Shown here: positions 1 through 7,026 of the stretch, in pieces
How positions within the stretch are numbered: the stretch's first letter is position 1
Layout of the letters: every line of letters begins with the position of its first letter
NCBI GenBank assembly: GCA_021779635.1
Contig: JAJYAH010000057.1
Span: 1 to 16,931 of the forward strand
Reading direction: 5' to 3'
Source of the DNA: Pseudomonadota bacterium
Lineage (GTDB): Bacteria > Pseudomonadota > Alphaproteobacteria > Rhizobiales > Xanthobacteraceae
DNA: 16,931 nucleotides
Position numbers and translations under genes: made by a program
The notes under the pieces: model-generated
Databases searched by the model: none
Told to the model about the DNA's origin: nothing
Seen by the model: only the letters and a program-made list of their open reading frames with translations

Positions 1-116
1 AAACGAATCGGTCCATCCACAGCTTGAATCACAACCAAGCCCGGATGAGAATCCTGAATCCCAACAGACCCTAGTCAGACTTGGGGCGAACCAAGATCCG
101 GCTCACCCGAAATCAT

Positions 117-130
117 ATGAAACGTTTCAT
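117..130. promoter_or_regulatory. Putative LacI-family operator (perfect 14-bp palindrome)
   Basis: The sequence ATGAAACGTTTCAT is its own reverse complement, with the dyad centre on the CG at 123-124. LacI/GalR/PurR-type repressors typically bind even-length palindromes with a central CG. The window encodes exactly one such regulator (about 14400-15446). The site lies upstream of the first operon gene, and its last base is also the first base of a TTGACA -35 box, so a bound repressor would block RNA polymerase. I saw no second full copy by eye. The palindrome is directly seen; its pairing with this regulator is inferred. Confidence 0.7.
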
Positions 131-158
131 TGACAGGTGTTTTTCCCCAGCCTAGCGT
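130..158 (+). promoter_or_regulatory. Putative sigma-70-type promoter of the operon
   Basis: A consensus -35 hexamer TTGACA (130-135) is followed after exactly 17 bp by TAGCGT (153-158), which matches the -10 consensus at three of six positions, including the first two bases and the last. It lies just before the 14-gene operon and overlaps the LacI-type palindrome by one base. Transcription would start near 165 and leave a leader of about 90 nt. That leader includes a small 6-bp hairpin, TCCACC 202-207 with GGTGGA 213-218. The -10 is weak, so the exact promoter is uncertain. Confidence 0.45.
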
Positions 159-254
159 CTCGGTGCCGAGCGGTATGACGCGCGGCCCCGGAAAAAAGGT
201 TTCCACCCAACAGGTGGACGGCGAAACAGCCGCAAAAAATTGCAGGGAGAAGTC

Positions 255-1442
255 ATGAGCATTACACGCAGAAATCTGCTGTTGTCCGGTGCCGCCGTTG
301 GCGTCGCGCTCGCCGGTTCGAGCACCTCGGTCATGGCCGCCGAACAGGAATTGACGCTCGGCGTCGTCGGCGTCCTGTCTGGTCCCGCTGCACAATGGGG
401 GCTGGCGCTTCGTGGTGCGGTGGAATTCGTTGCGGCGGAAGCCAACCGGGACGGCCTGATCAGGATCGATGGCGCGCCTTGCAAGGTCAACGTCGTCGCC
501 ATCGACAGCAAATACACGGCCGAGGGCGCTGCCGCAGCGGCCAACACACTGGCGGGGCAGGGCGTTAAATTCATCATCGGTCCGATCGGATCGCCGGAGC
601 TCACGGGGGTGAAGCCAATCGCCAAGCGCAATGCGATGCTGGTGATGGGCAACGGCTACGCCAAGGACGCGCTGTCGCCGCAACTGCCGTTGGTTTTTCA
701 TATGGGACCGGGCCCTTCGGGCTGGGCCGACCCGATCATCAAGATCGCCAAGCAGAAGTTCGGGATGAAGAGCGTGGTGCTGGTCGCGCCGAACGATCAG
801 GGCGGCACCGATATCGCGAGCGTCGACGCCGCTGCCTACAAGAAAAACGGCATCGCCGCGACCGAGGAATATTATCAACGCGGCACCGCCAATTTCGCGC
901 CGATCGTGACCCGTATCATGAATGCCAGCCCGCAGGCCGTCGACCTCGCCTCGTCGCCGCCCGGTGATGCCGGCATCCTGGTGAAGCAACTGCGTCAGGC
1001 TGGCTTTGAGGGGCCGATCGGACGTCTCGGCGGTCCGGGTTACAGCGAGATATCCCGTGTCGCCGGTGGCGATGATGTGCTGAAGGACTTCTATTGGTAC
1101 GAACCGGTTCTGATCGACGAGAAGGTGCAATTGATCGCCGACGACTACAAGAAGCTACTCGGCGCCGAGCGGCCGGAGAACAACCTGTTCTTCCAGTGGG
1201 TCTCCGCCGCGCGCATGGTAATCAAGGCCATCGCCAAGGCCGGCACCATTTCCGACACGGCCAAGGTTGCCGAAGCTCTGCGATCTCTGCCGGTCGAGGA
1301 TCCCAACATCGGTCCCGGCCACTGGATCGGACAGGATTTCTTCGGCATCAATCAGGAGCTGTCGTTCCCGTTTGGCATCGGACTTGTGGAAAAAGGCAAG
1401 CTGCAGCCGACCATCCGAGTCGAAGCCGCCAACGGCAAGTAG
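255..1442 (+). CDS. ABC transporter substrate-binding protein, LivK/HAAT type
   Basis: Periplasmic type-I binding protein expected to capture the imported substrate and deliver it to the adjacent LivHM permease. The protein has 395 residues, normal for the family. Residues 1-29 form an export signal: S-I-T-R-R-N at 2-7, a hydrophobic stretch, then an A-A cleavage region near 28-29; the Arg pair suggests Tat export. The mature part opens with the family pattern L-T-L-G-V-V-G-V-L-S-G-P. I chose ATG 255 because AGGGAGA (244-250) precedes it at good spacing; an in-frame ATG at 240 lies upstream of that site. It is first in the operon, 10 nt before livH. HAAT binding proteins bind amino acids, but many alphaproteobacterial members bind aromatic or short organic acids. 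The catabolic genes downstream favour a non-amino-acid carboxylate, but the ligand cannot be read from the sequence. Confidence 0.9.
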   Translation: MSITRRNLLLSGAAVGVALAGSSTSVMAAEQELTLGVVGVLSGPAAQWGLALRGAVEFVAAEANRDGLIRIDGAPCKVNVVAIDSKYTAEGAAAAANTLAGQGVKFIIGPIGSPELTGVKPIAKRNAMLVMGNGYAKDALSPQLPLVFHMGPGPSGWADPIIKIAKQKFGMKSVVLVAPNDQGGTDIASVDAAAYKKNGIAATEEYYQRGTANFAPIVTRIMNASPQAVDLASSPPGDAGILVKQLRQAGFEGPIGRLGGPGYSEISRVAGGDDVLKDFYWYEPVLIDEKVQLIADDYKKLLGAERPENNLFFQWVSAARMVIKAIAKAGTISDTAKVAEALRSLPVEDPNIGPGHWIGQDFFGINQELSFPFGIGLVEKGKLQPTIRVEAANGK

Positions 1443-1452
1443 CTGACGTCCC

Positions 1453-2319
1453 GTGGAAGGCTTTGTCGCCACCAGCCTCATCGGCATCAGCCTCGGAGCG
1501 CAGTATGCGCTGCTCGCCCTGGGCTTCACCCTGATCTTCGGCATCCTCGGTGTCGTCAATTTCGCGCATGGCGGCTTCTATGTACTGGGCGGATATCTGG
1601 CATATTGCGTGGTGACCTATCTCGGCATGCCATACGTGGTGGGGGTGGTCGGCGCGGCGCTCGCGACGGCTGCGCTCGGATATTTGTTCGAACGCTTCGT
1701 GCTCGATCGCCTGATCGACGATCATCTGGCGACGCTGATGCTGACGCTCGGCCTCTATATGATGATGTCGAGCGGCATCCTGGTGGTATTCGGGCCGCAA
1801 TCGCCCGCCTTCAGCTTTCCCTTGAGTGGCGTCATTCGCGCCCACGGCTTCTATCTGCCGATCGAGAATCTCGTGGTGCTGGGTGTCTGCGTCATCGGCA
1901 TCCTGTCGATCTACGGGTTGATGTACCACACCGATTTCGGCCGTGCGCTGCGTGCGCTTGCCGATGATCGCGCGGTTGCGACGGCGCAAGGGTTGCGCCC
2001 CACGGTTCTGTTCCCGGCAGCTTTCGCGCTGGCGACGGGGCTGGCCGGGCTCACGGGCGCCCTGGTCACGCCGATCCTGTCGCTTGCGCCGCATATCGGG
2101 GATCCGGTGCTGGCGACATCGTTCCTCATCGTCATTCTCGGAGGCCTCGGTAGCGTCGGCGGCGCGACGGTGGCGGCTTTTATCGTTGGCATGGTGGAGG
2201 CCTTTTCGTCGGTCTATCTCGGCGGATCGAAAGGGGCGCTCGCACTGTTCGTGCTCGTTCTGATCATGCTGGTGGTAAGGCCTTCAGGGCTGTTCGGCCA
2301 TCGAGTTCGAGGAGCTTGA
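1453..2319 (+). CDS. livH: Branched-chain amino acid-type ABC permease LivH
   Basis: Inner-membrane permease subunit of a HAAT importer, 288 residues, the usual LivH length. It is almost entirely hydrophobic with about eight predicted membrane segments. The opening is typical: G-I-S-L-G-A-Q-Y-A-L-L-A-L-G-F-T-L-I-F-G, followed by a V-N-F-A-H-G motif. The cytoplasmic coupling loop R-A-L-R-A-L-A-D-D-R-A-V-A-T-A-Q-G-L corresponds to the EAA-like loop that docks on the ATPases. The start is GTG 1453, 10 nt after livK; no strong ribosome binding site is visible, so translation may depend on coupling. The gene ends 4 nt before livM. The symbol is family-level and does not imply leucine as substrate. 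Confidence 0.92.
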   Translation: MEGFVATSLIGISLGAQYALLALGFTLIFGILGVVNFAHGGFYVLGGYLAYCVVTYLGMPYVVGVVGAALATAALGYLFERFVLDRLIDDHLATLMLTLGLYMMMSSGILVVFGPQSPAFSFPLSGVIRAHGFYLPIENLVVLGVCVIGILSIYGLMYHTDFGRALRALADDRAVATAQGLRPTVLFPAAFALATGLAGLTGALVTPILSLAPHIGDPVLATSFLIVILGGLGSVGGATVAAFIVGMVEAFSSVYLGGSKGALALFVLVLIMLVVRPSGLFGHRVRGA

Positions 2320-2323
2320 GCAT

Positions 2324-3355
2324 ATGACCGCGCTCCTCCCTTCCACGACAAGCGGCGCAGGCAGTGCTGAGAAGTCCGCCGTCGCGGTCATCGCCTTCGC
2401 CTTCGTGATTCCATGGGTCAGCCAGAACCCGATGATCTATTCGCTGGCCAATCAGATATTGATCGCGATAACGGCGGCTTTCAGCGTCTACATCATGTTG
2501 CGCATGAACCTGATGACCTTCGCGGTGCCGACATTTATGGCGATCGGTGGTTATACGGTTGCGATCCTGGGGGTGCGTCACGGTGTGACTGACGTCTTGC
2601 TGCTCGGTCTCGCCAGTTTCGTGGTGCCGGCGCTGTTCGCGCTGCCGCTCGGCGCTTTGGTGCTTCGCCTGACCGGCGTCTACTTCGTGCTCGTCACCTT
2701 TGTCCTCACTGAGATCACGCAACTGGTCTTGTTCGAGACGCCGGGATGGACCGGAGGTTCCAACGGCCTTGTTGGCATGCCTGTTGTGACATTCTTTGGG
2801 CTCGAGCTTGGCGACAACCGGGCAGTGCTTCAGGTCACGATTGGACTCGCGCTCGCCGGCGCGATCGTCACCGCCGCGGTCACCCGCATTTTGCGCCAGC
2901 ATTTCGCCGCCATCGAGGAAAACGAACTGCTCGCCCAAAGCCTCGGACTGGTAGTCTGGCACTACAAGGCGTTTGGTTTCGCGATCGCGGCGGGCGTGTC
3001 GGGCCTTGCGGGCTTCGCATTGGTCAACATGCTGCTCACGGCGCATCCGACGTCTTTCAGCCCGCTCTCGTCGGTGAATTACATCGCTTACGCCATTATC
3101 GGCGGCAAGGGCAGCATGCTCGGGCCGGTGGTCGGCGGCACCTTGTTGATTTGGGCGGGCGAAATATTTGCGCTGCGCGGCGAATATTCGCAGTTCCTGT
3201 TCGGTTTCCTGATCGTCGTGGTGGTGTTGGCGGCGCGCGACGGGATCGTTGGGACGTTCTACCGGCTCGCTCTGCGCTTCGCGCCCAAGCAGTCGCGGAC
3301 TTCCCTGAACGCGGCGCCGCTGCGCTTGCCGGTTACCACGGAGCCGCAACCATGA
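2324..3355 (+). CDS. livM: Branched-chain amino acid-type ABC permease LivM
   Basis: Second permease subunit, forming the membrane channel with LivH. It has 343 residues with multiple hydrophobic helices. Family landmarks are the mid-protein L-P-L-G-A-L-V-L-R-L-T-G-V-Y-F region and the coupling loop A-A-I-E-E-N-E-L-L-A-Q-S-L-G, followed by H-Y-K-A-F-G-F-A-I-A-A-G-V-S-G-L-A-G, which matches the LivM loop. Near the C-terminus come G-G-K-G-S-M-L-G-P and a basic tail. A GAGGAG element at about 2308-2313 precedes ATG 2324. The stop codon overlaps the start of livG as ATGA (3352-3355), which suggests translational coupling. Confidence 0.92.
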   Translation: MTALLPSTTSGAGSAEKSAVAVIAFAFVIPWVSQNPMIYSLANQILIAITAAFSVYIMLRMNLMTFAVPTFMAIGGYTVAILGVRHGVTDVLLLGLASFVVPALFALPLGALVLRLTGVYFVLVTFVLTEITQLVLFETPGWTGGSNGLVGMPVVTFFGLELGDNRAVLQVTIGLALAGAIVTAAVTRILRQHFAAIEENELLAQSLGLVVWHYKAFGFAIAAGVSGLAGFALVNMLLTAHPTSFSPLSSVNYIAYAIIGGKGSMLGPVVGGTLLIWAGEIFALRGEYSQFLFGFLIVVVVLAARDGIVGTFYRLALRFAPKQSRTSLNAAPLRLPVTTEPQP

Positions 3356-4134
3356 CCGGCGGAGCCACAACCAATAACGGCGAACAAGAAAGCCGCAAGG
3401 GCGGCGGGGCGCTCCTCGAAGTCGCCTCCATCTCCAAGCGCTTTGGCGGGCTGCACGTCTTCACTGACGTCAGTTTTTCCATTCCGCCAGGCGAAGTGCT
3501 TGGCGTCATCGGCCCGAACGGCGCCGGCAAGACCACCTTGATCAATGTCATTTGCGGCATGCTCCCGCCGACCGCAGGCCGCGTCCTGATCGACGGCAAT
3601 TCGATGACCGGAAAGCCGCTCCACGTCATCAGCCGCATGGGAATCGTCCGTAGCTTTCAGCAGACCAACACCTTCCGGACTGCGACGGTTCGCGAAAATA
3701 TCTCCCGTGCCGTACGCTTCAGCGGCGGCGGCCAACCGGCATGGAACGCCATCGCGCCGCTGGTCGATGAATTCGAACTCGCACCGCAGCTTGACGAGCA
3801 GAGCGATAAGCTGCCTTACGGGCTGCAGAAGATGCTCGGCCTCCTTCTTGCCTATGCTGTTCGGCCGAAAGTGCTGCTGCTCGATGAGCCGGCGGCCGGC
3901 CTGGAGCGGCGCGAACGCCTGCGGATCGATGCTCTCGTCCGTCATGCAAGGGCGGGACTGGGTTGCGGCATCCTGATCGTGGAGCACGACATGGATCTCG
4001 TGCGCCGTCTCTGCCCGAAGATTCTGGTTCTTGATTCCGGCCGGGTGCTGGCCGAGGGCGTGCCAGCCGAGGTACTGGCGCGCAAGGATGTCATCGACGC
4101 CTACCTCGGAACGGTCGACGAGGAGGCAGCCTGA
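3352..4134 (+). CDS. livG: Branched-chain amino acid-type ABC ATPase LivG
   Basis: Cytoplasmic ATPase of the importer, 260 residues. An unusual polar N-terminal extension of about 20 residues (rich in T, N, E, G) precedes the ABC domain. Walker A is G-P-N-G-A-G-K-T-T (54-62), Walker B is L-L-L-D-E-P (175-180), and the switch His lies in V-E-H-D (210-213). The signature motif is L-P-Y-G-L-Q (154-159) rather than L-S-Y-G-E-Q, so Ser and Glu are replaced while the central Gly is kept. The reading frame is open far upstream inside livM, but ATG 3352 fits the ATGA overlap and the family N-terminus. It ends in a TGATG overlap with livF. Function is likely retained because the other motifs are intact. 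Confidence 0.92.
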   Translation: MTGGATTNNGEQESRKGGGALLEVASISKRFGGLHVFTDVSFSIPPGEVLGVIGPNGAGKTTLINVICGMLPPTAGRVLIDGNSMTGKPLHVISRMGIVRSFQQTNTFRTATVRENISRAVRFSGGGQPAWNAIAPLVDEFELAPQLDEQSDKLPYGLQKMLGLLLAYAVRPKVLLLDEPAAGLERRERLRIDALVRHARAGLGCGILIVEHDMDLVRRLCPKILVLDSGRVLAEGVPAEVLARKDVIDAYLGTVDEEAA

Positions 4135-4826
4135 TGTTGGCGGTTGAGAATCTGGAAGTTCGCTATGGCGGCATTACTGCGCTGCGCGGCGTCTCGATTG
4201 AGGTCGCGCAGGGCGACACGGTCCTGCTGGTCGGCGCCAACGGCGCCGGCAAGTCGAGCCTGATCAATGCCGTCATCGGCCTTGCTGCAACGTCGCGCGG
4301 CAGAGTGCGGTTCGCTGGTGAGGACATCAGCGCGTTGCCCTGCGACGGGCGAGCTCGCGCCGGTATGGGCTATTCGCCGGAAGGCCGCCGCGTGTTCGCC
4401 ACCATGACGGTCAAGGACAATGTGCTGAGTGGTGCCTGCGGACGGGGCGCTTCGGCCCAACGCGAGGCATGGGAATGGCTCTGTGGCATCTTTCCGATGC
4501 TTGGGGAGCGCGCAAGCCAGCCGGCTGGACAATTATCCGGCGGCCAGCAGCAAATTGTCGCCCTTGCGCGCGCGATGAGTTCGTTTCCGAAGCTGCTGCT
4601 GCTTGACGAACCCTTCCTCGGACTTGCTCCGGTCTGGATCGTGCGGATCAGCGAGGCGATCCGGCATATGCAGCAGCGCGGCACAACCATTCTGATGACC
4701 GAGCAGATGGCGCGTCCGGCGCTGAAGCTTGCCACCCGCGGTTATGTGATGCGCGGCGGTGAAGTGCGGCGCAGCGGCAGCGTCGCCGAGATCCGAGATC
4801 TTGCTCTCGCTGAGGAGTATCTGTGA
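4134..4826 (+). CDS. livF: Branched-chain amino acid-type ABC ATPase LivF
   Basis: Second ATPase of the importer, pairing with LivG. It has 230 residues, normal for LivF. Walker A is G-A-N-G-A-G-K-S-S (34-42), the signature is a canonical L-S-G-G-Q-Q (134-139), Walker B is L-L-L-D-E-P (155-160), and the H-loop region reads M-T-E-Q-M, the LivF-style variant with Gln. The ATG is shared with the livG stop as TGATG, and the gene ends in another TGATG overlap with the next gene. It completes the importer cassette, whose direct coupling to catabolic genes suggests uptake and breakdown are co-expressed. Confidence 0.93.
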   Translation: MLAVENLEVRYGGITALRGVSIEVAQGDTVLLVGANGAGKSSLINAVIGLAATSRGRVRFAGEDISALPCDGRARAGMGYSPEGRRVFATMTVKDNVLSGACGRGASAQREAWEWLCGIFPMLGERASQPAGQLSGGQQQIVALARAMSSFPKLLLLDEPFLGLAPVWIVRISEAIRHMQQRGTTILMTEQMARPALKLATRGYVMRGGEVRRSGSVAEIRDLALAEEYL

Positions 4827-6220
4827 TGCCGGGCACGATGAATGCAACGTTGCGTCTGGGTACGTTCGCTGCGACGGCGGCCGCCAGCGAGCTTGCCCCC
4901 GAGGTCGCGGTGAAGGCCGCCATTTGCCTGCTCGATTCGCTTGGATTGGCGCTTGCCGCGCGTGACGAGCCGACGGCCGTGGCGGCCCGCGCCATGACGA
5001 CGCCGATTGCGCCGGGGCCGCGGACGGCGCGCATTTGGGCGGACGGCAAGCACGCGCCTTTATCCGAGGCGGTTCTAGCCAACGGCATCGCCGTGCACGC
5101 TCATTTTCAGGACGATACCGATCACGATTCATGGACCCATCCCGGATCCCTGATTTCGCCGGTCGCAATCGGTCTCGGCGAGATGCTGGATGCGCCATTA
5201 CGCACCGTGCTGACGGCGCTTACGGCAGGCTATTCCACTCTCAAATGGCTGGGTGCCGGCGAAGCCGTTGCCCGCGGCTTGATCGGTCGGGGCGTGCGTA
5301 CCAGCCCGACCTTCGGCACCATCGGTGCCGCCGCGGCGGGAGCCGTTATGCTTGGGCTCGATGCTGCGAGGGCCACGAACGCAATCGCTATCGCGGCCTG
5401 CACGACCGGCGGCACGCTCGAGCCGGTACGCTGCGGTTCCGACGAGTGGCGTGTGCAGAACGGCCGCGCCGCCCATGGTGGCCTGATCGCCGCCGAACTC
5501 GCGGCGCGCGGCGTGCAGGGAGCGCCAGACGCATTGGAGGGACCCAAGGGCTTGTTGCGTTCGCTCGCGGGCCTTGATCGCGTTCCCGACACATGGCTGC
5601 GGGCTCCCGATACCGCGACCATGATCGGCATCATGGCCAAACCCTTCGCTACCCTTGGCGACAACATGTCGGCCGTGCTGGCGGCCCATCTGCTTCACCG
5701 CGACCGCATCGACCTGTCGCTGACAAAGCGGATCACTGTCGCGATCTGGCGTCCTTATACGGAGTACCCGGGGACGTCCTTCAAGGGACCCTTTACGAGG
5801 ACGGTGCAGACCCAGGCCAGCACAGCCTTCGCGGTCGCTGCCATGCTGCGTTATGGGCGACTGAACTACGATATGGGCGTCGAGCACCGCCAGGATCCGG
5901 AGATCATGGCACTCGTCGGGAAGACGATAGTAGAGCCTGACGACATCGGGACGCATCTCGACGCGACCATCGAAATCGAAATGGTTGACGGTACCCGCCA
6001 CCGCCGTACGGCAAGGGAGGCGCCGAGGACCCTGGTTTTTCAGGACGAGGCGCGCGCCACGGAAGTGTTCGAAACTCGTCTGGTCGGATCAGGAATTCCG
6101 GGCGGCCAGGGAAGCAAACTCGCCGCGGACGTCTTCGCCTCGGCGCGCAACGGTGGATCGATGTCGCTGCGCACGCTGCTCGATCGCCTCGCCGGCTCTC
6201 AGGGAGAAAACAAAAAGTGA
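4826..6220 (+). CDS. MmgE/PrpD family protein 1 (divergent active site)
   Basis: The MmgE/PrpD family includes 2-methylcitrate dehydratase, cis-aconitate decarboxylase and iminodisuccinate epimerase, which act on small di- and tricarboxylates. This 464-residue protein has family length and landmarks: H-A-H-F-Q-D-D-T-D-H-D at 91-101 followed by T-H-P-G-S, then a G-R-A-A-H-G-G region. At 272-282, where relatives carry K-x-Y-P-x-C-x-x-x-H, it reads K-P-F-A-T-L-G-D-N-M-S, so the Cys and His are missing. It may therefore have a changed reaction. ATG 4826 overlaps the livF stop (TGATG); a GTG at 4823 is also in frame. It overlaps the next gene by GTGA. It is clearly different from the second family member at 11151. 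The exact reaction is unknown. Confidence 0.82.
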   Translation: MPGTMNATLRLGTFAATAAASELAPEVAVKAAICLLDSLGLALAARDEPTAVAARAMTTPIAPGPRTARIWADGKHAPLSEAVLANGIAVHAHFQDDTDHDSWTHPGSLISPVAIGLGEMLDAPLRTVLTALTAGYSTLKWLGAGEAVARGLIGRGVRTSPTFGTIGAAAAGAVMLGLDAARATNAIAIAACTTGGTLEPVRCGSDEWRVQNGRAAHGGLIAAELAARGVQGAPDALEGPKGLLRSLAGLDRVPDTWLRAPDTATMIGIMAKPFATLGDNMSAVLAAHLLHRDRIDLSLTKRITVAIWRPYTEYPGTSFKGPFTRTVQTQASTAFAVAAMLRYGRLNYDMGVEHRQDPEIMALVGKTIVEPDDIGTHLDATIEIEMVDGTRHRRTAREAPRTLVFQDEARATEVFETRLVGSGIPGGQGSKLAADVFASARNGGSMSLRTLLDRLAGSQGENKK

Positions 6221-7026
6221 AACTCGGACTCGAAGGCAAGACGGCCATCGTCACCGGCGGCAGCAAGGGCATCGGTCTTGAGACCGCGCGCCTTTTGGCG
6301 GAGGAGGGGGTCAAGGTACTGGTCTGCGCACGGCGCGAAGACGCGCTCACGGAGGCCCGCGCCGACATCGAGAAGACAACGGGCGCAAAGGTCGAGACCC
6401 TTTCGCTCGATGTCGCCGATGTGAAGCAGATCGAGCGATTGCCGACGGTCGCGCGCGATCGCCTCGGACGCATCGATATCCTCGTCAACAATGCCGGCAC
6501 GGGCACCTACAAGCCTTTCCTCGAGGTCACCGACGAGGAGCTGCAATATGGCATGGCGATCAACTTCTTCGCCCAGTTCCGCATCTGCCAGCGCATCATC
6601 CCGATCATGATCGGCCAGAACGGAGGCAGCATCGTCAACGTATCGGGCGAAACCGGCATCATGGTGACGATGCCGCCGTTCCTGTCGTCTTGCACCGGTC
6701 CGGCCAAGTCGGCGGAAATCCGGTTCTCGAAGATCCTCGCCAACGAGTTCGGACCCCACAACATCCGCGTCAATTGCGTCGTCCCGGGATTCGTCAACAC
6801 ACCGGAACGTTTCGCAAAATGGGAACGCGAACTGGCCAAGCGAAGCCTGGGCGCTGAAGAGGCGGAAGCCGAACGCCGACGTTGGTCGGAGAACAACTCC
6901 ATGCGCAACACGCGCTGGGGCACGCCGCAAGAACTCGCCAACCTTATCGTCTTTGCGCTCTCCGACCGCGCGAGTTTTGTGAATGGTGCCGTGCTCGTTG
7001 CCGACAACGCGATGGACAAATCCTGA
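6217..7026 (+). CDS. SDR-fold protein lacking the canonical catalytic Tyr
   Basis: Short-chain dehydrogenase/reductase fold, 269 residues. The cofactor-binding T-G-G-S-K-G-I-G lies at 13-20, and R39-R40 after the second strand would suit NADP(H). N-N-A-G is at 91-94, and N-x-R-V-N-C-V-V-P-G follows the active site. The expected Y-x-x-x-K reads T-G-P-A-K (160-164): Lys is kept but Tyr is Thr. The usual catalytic Ser position appears to be Gly144 in V-S-G-E-T-G. Normal dehydrogenase chemistry is therefore doubtful; it may use other residues, or catalyse an isomerase, hydratase-like or binding role. The start is GTG 6217 with AGGGAGA at 6201-6207, overlapping the previous stop as GTGA. The stop overlaps the CoA-transferase start as TGATG. 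Confidence 0.85.
   Translation: MKLGLEGKTAIVTGGSKGIGLETARLLAEEGVKVLVCARREDALTEARADIEKTTGAKVETLSLDVADVKQIERLPTVARDRLGRIDILVNNAGTGTYKPFLEVTDEELQYGMAINFFAQFRICQRIIPIMIGQNGGSIVNVSGETGIMVTMPPFLSSCTGPAKSAEIRFSKILANEFGPHNIRVNCVVPGFVNTPERFAKWERELAKRSLGAEEAEAERRRWSENNSMRNTRWGTPQELANLIVFALSDRASFVNGAVLVADNAMDKS

Noticed and set aside
202..218. 6-bp hairpin TCCACC/GGTGGA in the leader of the operon
   Set aside because: Too short, with no adjacent T-run or alternative fold visible, to call an attenuator or riboswitch.
75..1130. A 351-residue open frame on the - strand across the promoter and livK
   Set aside because: It is rich in Arg, Asp, His and Gln with no recognisable domain, as expected for the reverse complement of a GC-rich gene, and overlaps a well-supported gene.
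2264..3370. A 368-residue - strand open frame opposite livM
   Set aside because: Low-complexity, highly charged composition and full antisense overlap with a clear permease gene; a GC-rich shadow frame.
255..4826. Calling the importer a leucine/isoleucine/valine transporter
   Set aside because: The HAAT family covers many ligands, and the downstream CoA-pathway genes suggest a different carboxylate; no ligand-specific residues could be judged by eye.
6808..6817. GGAACGTTTC, similar to one half of the 117-130 palindrome, inside the SDR gene
   Set aside because: Not a full palindrome, and it lies in coding sequence far from any promoter.
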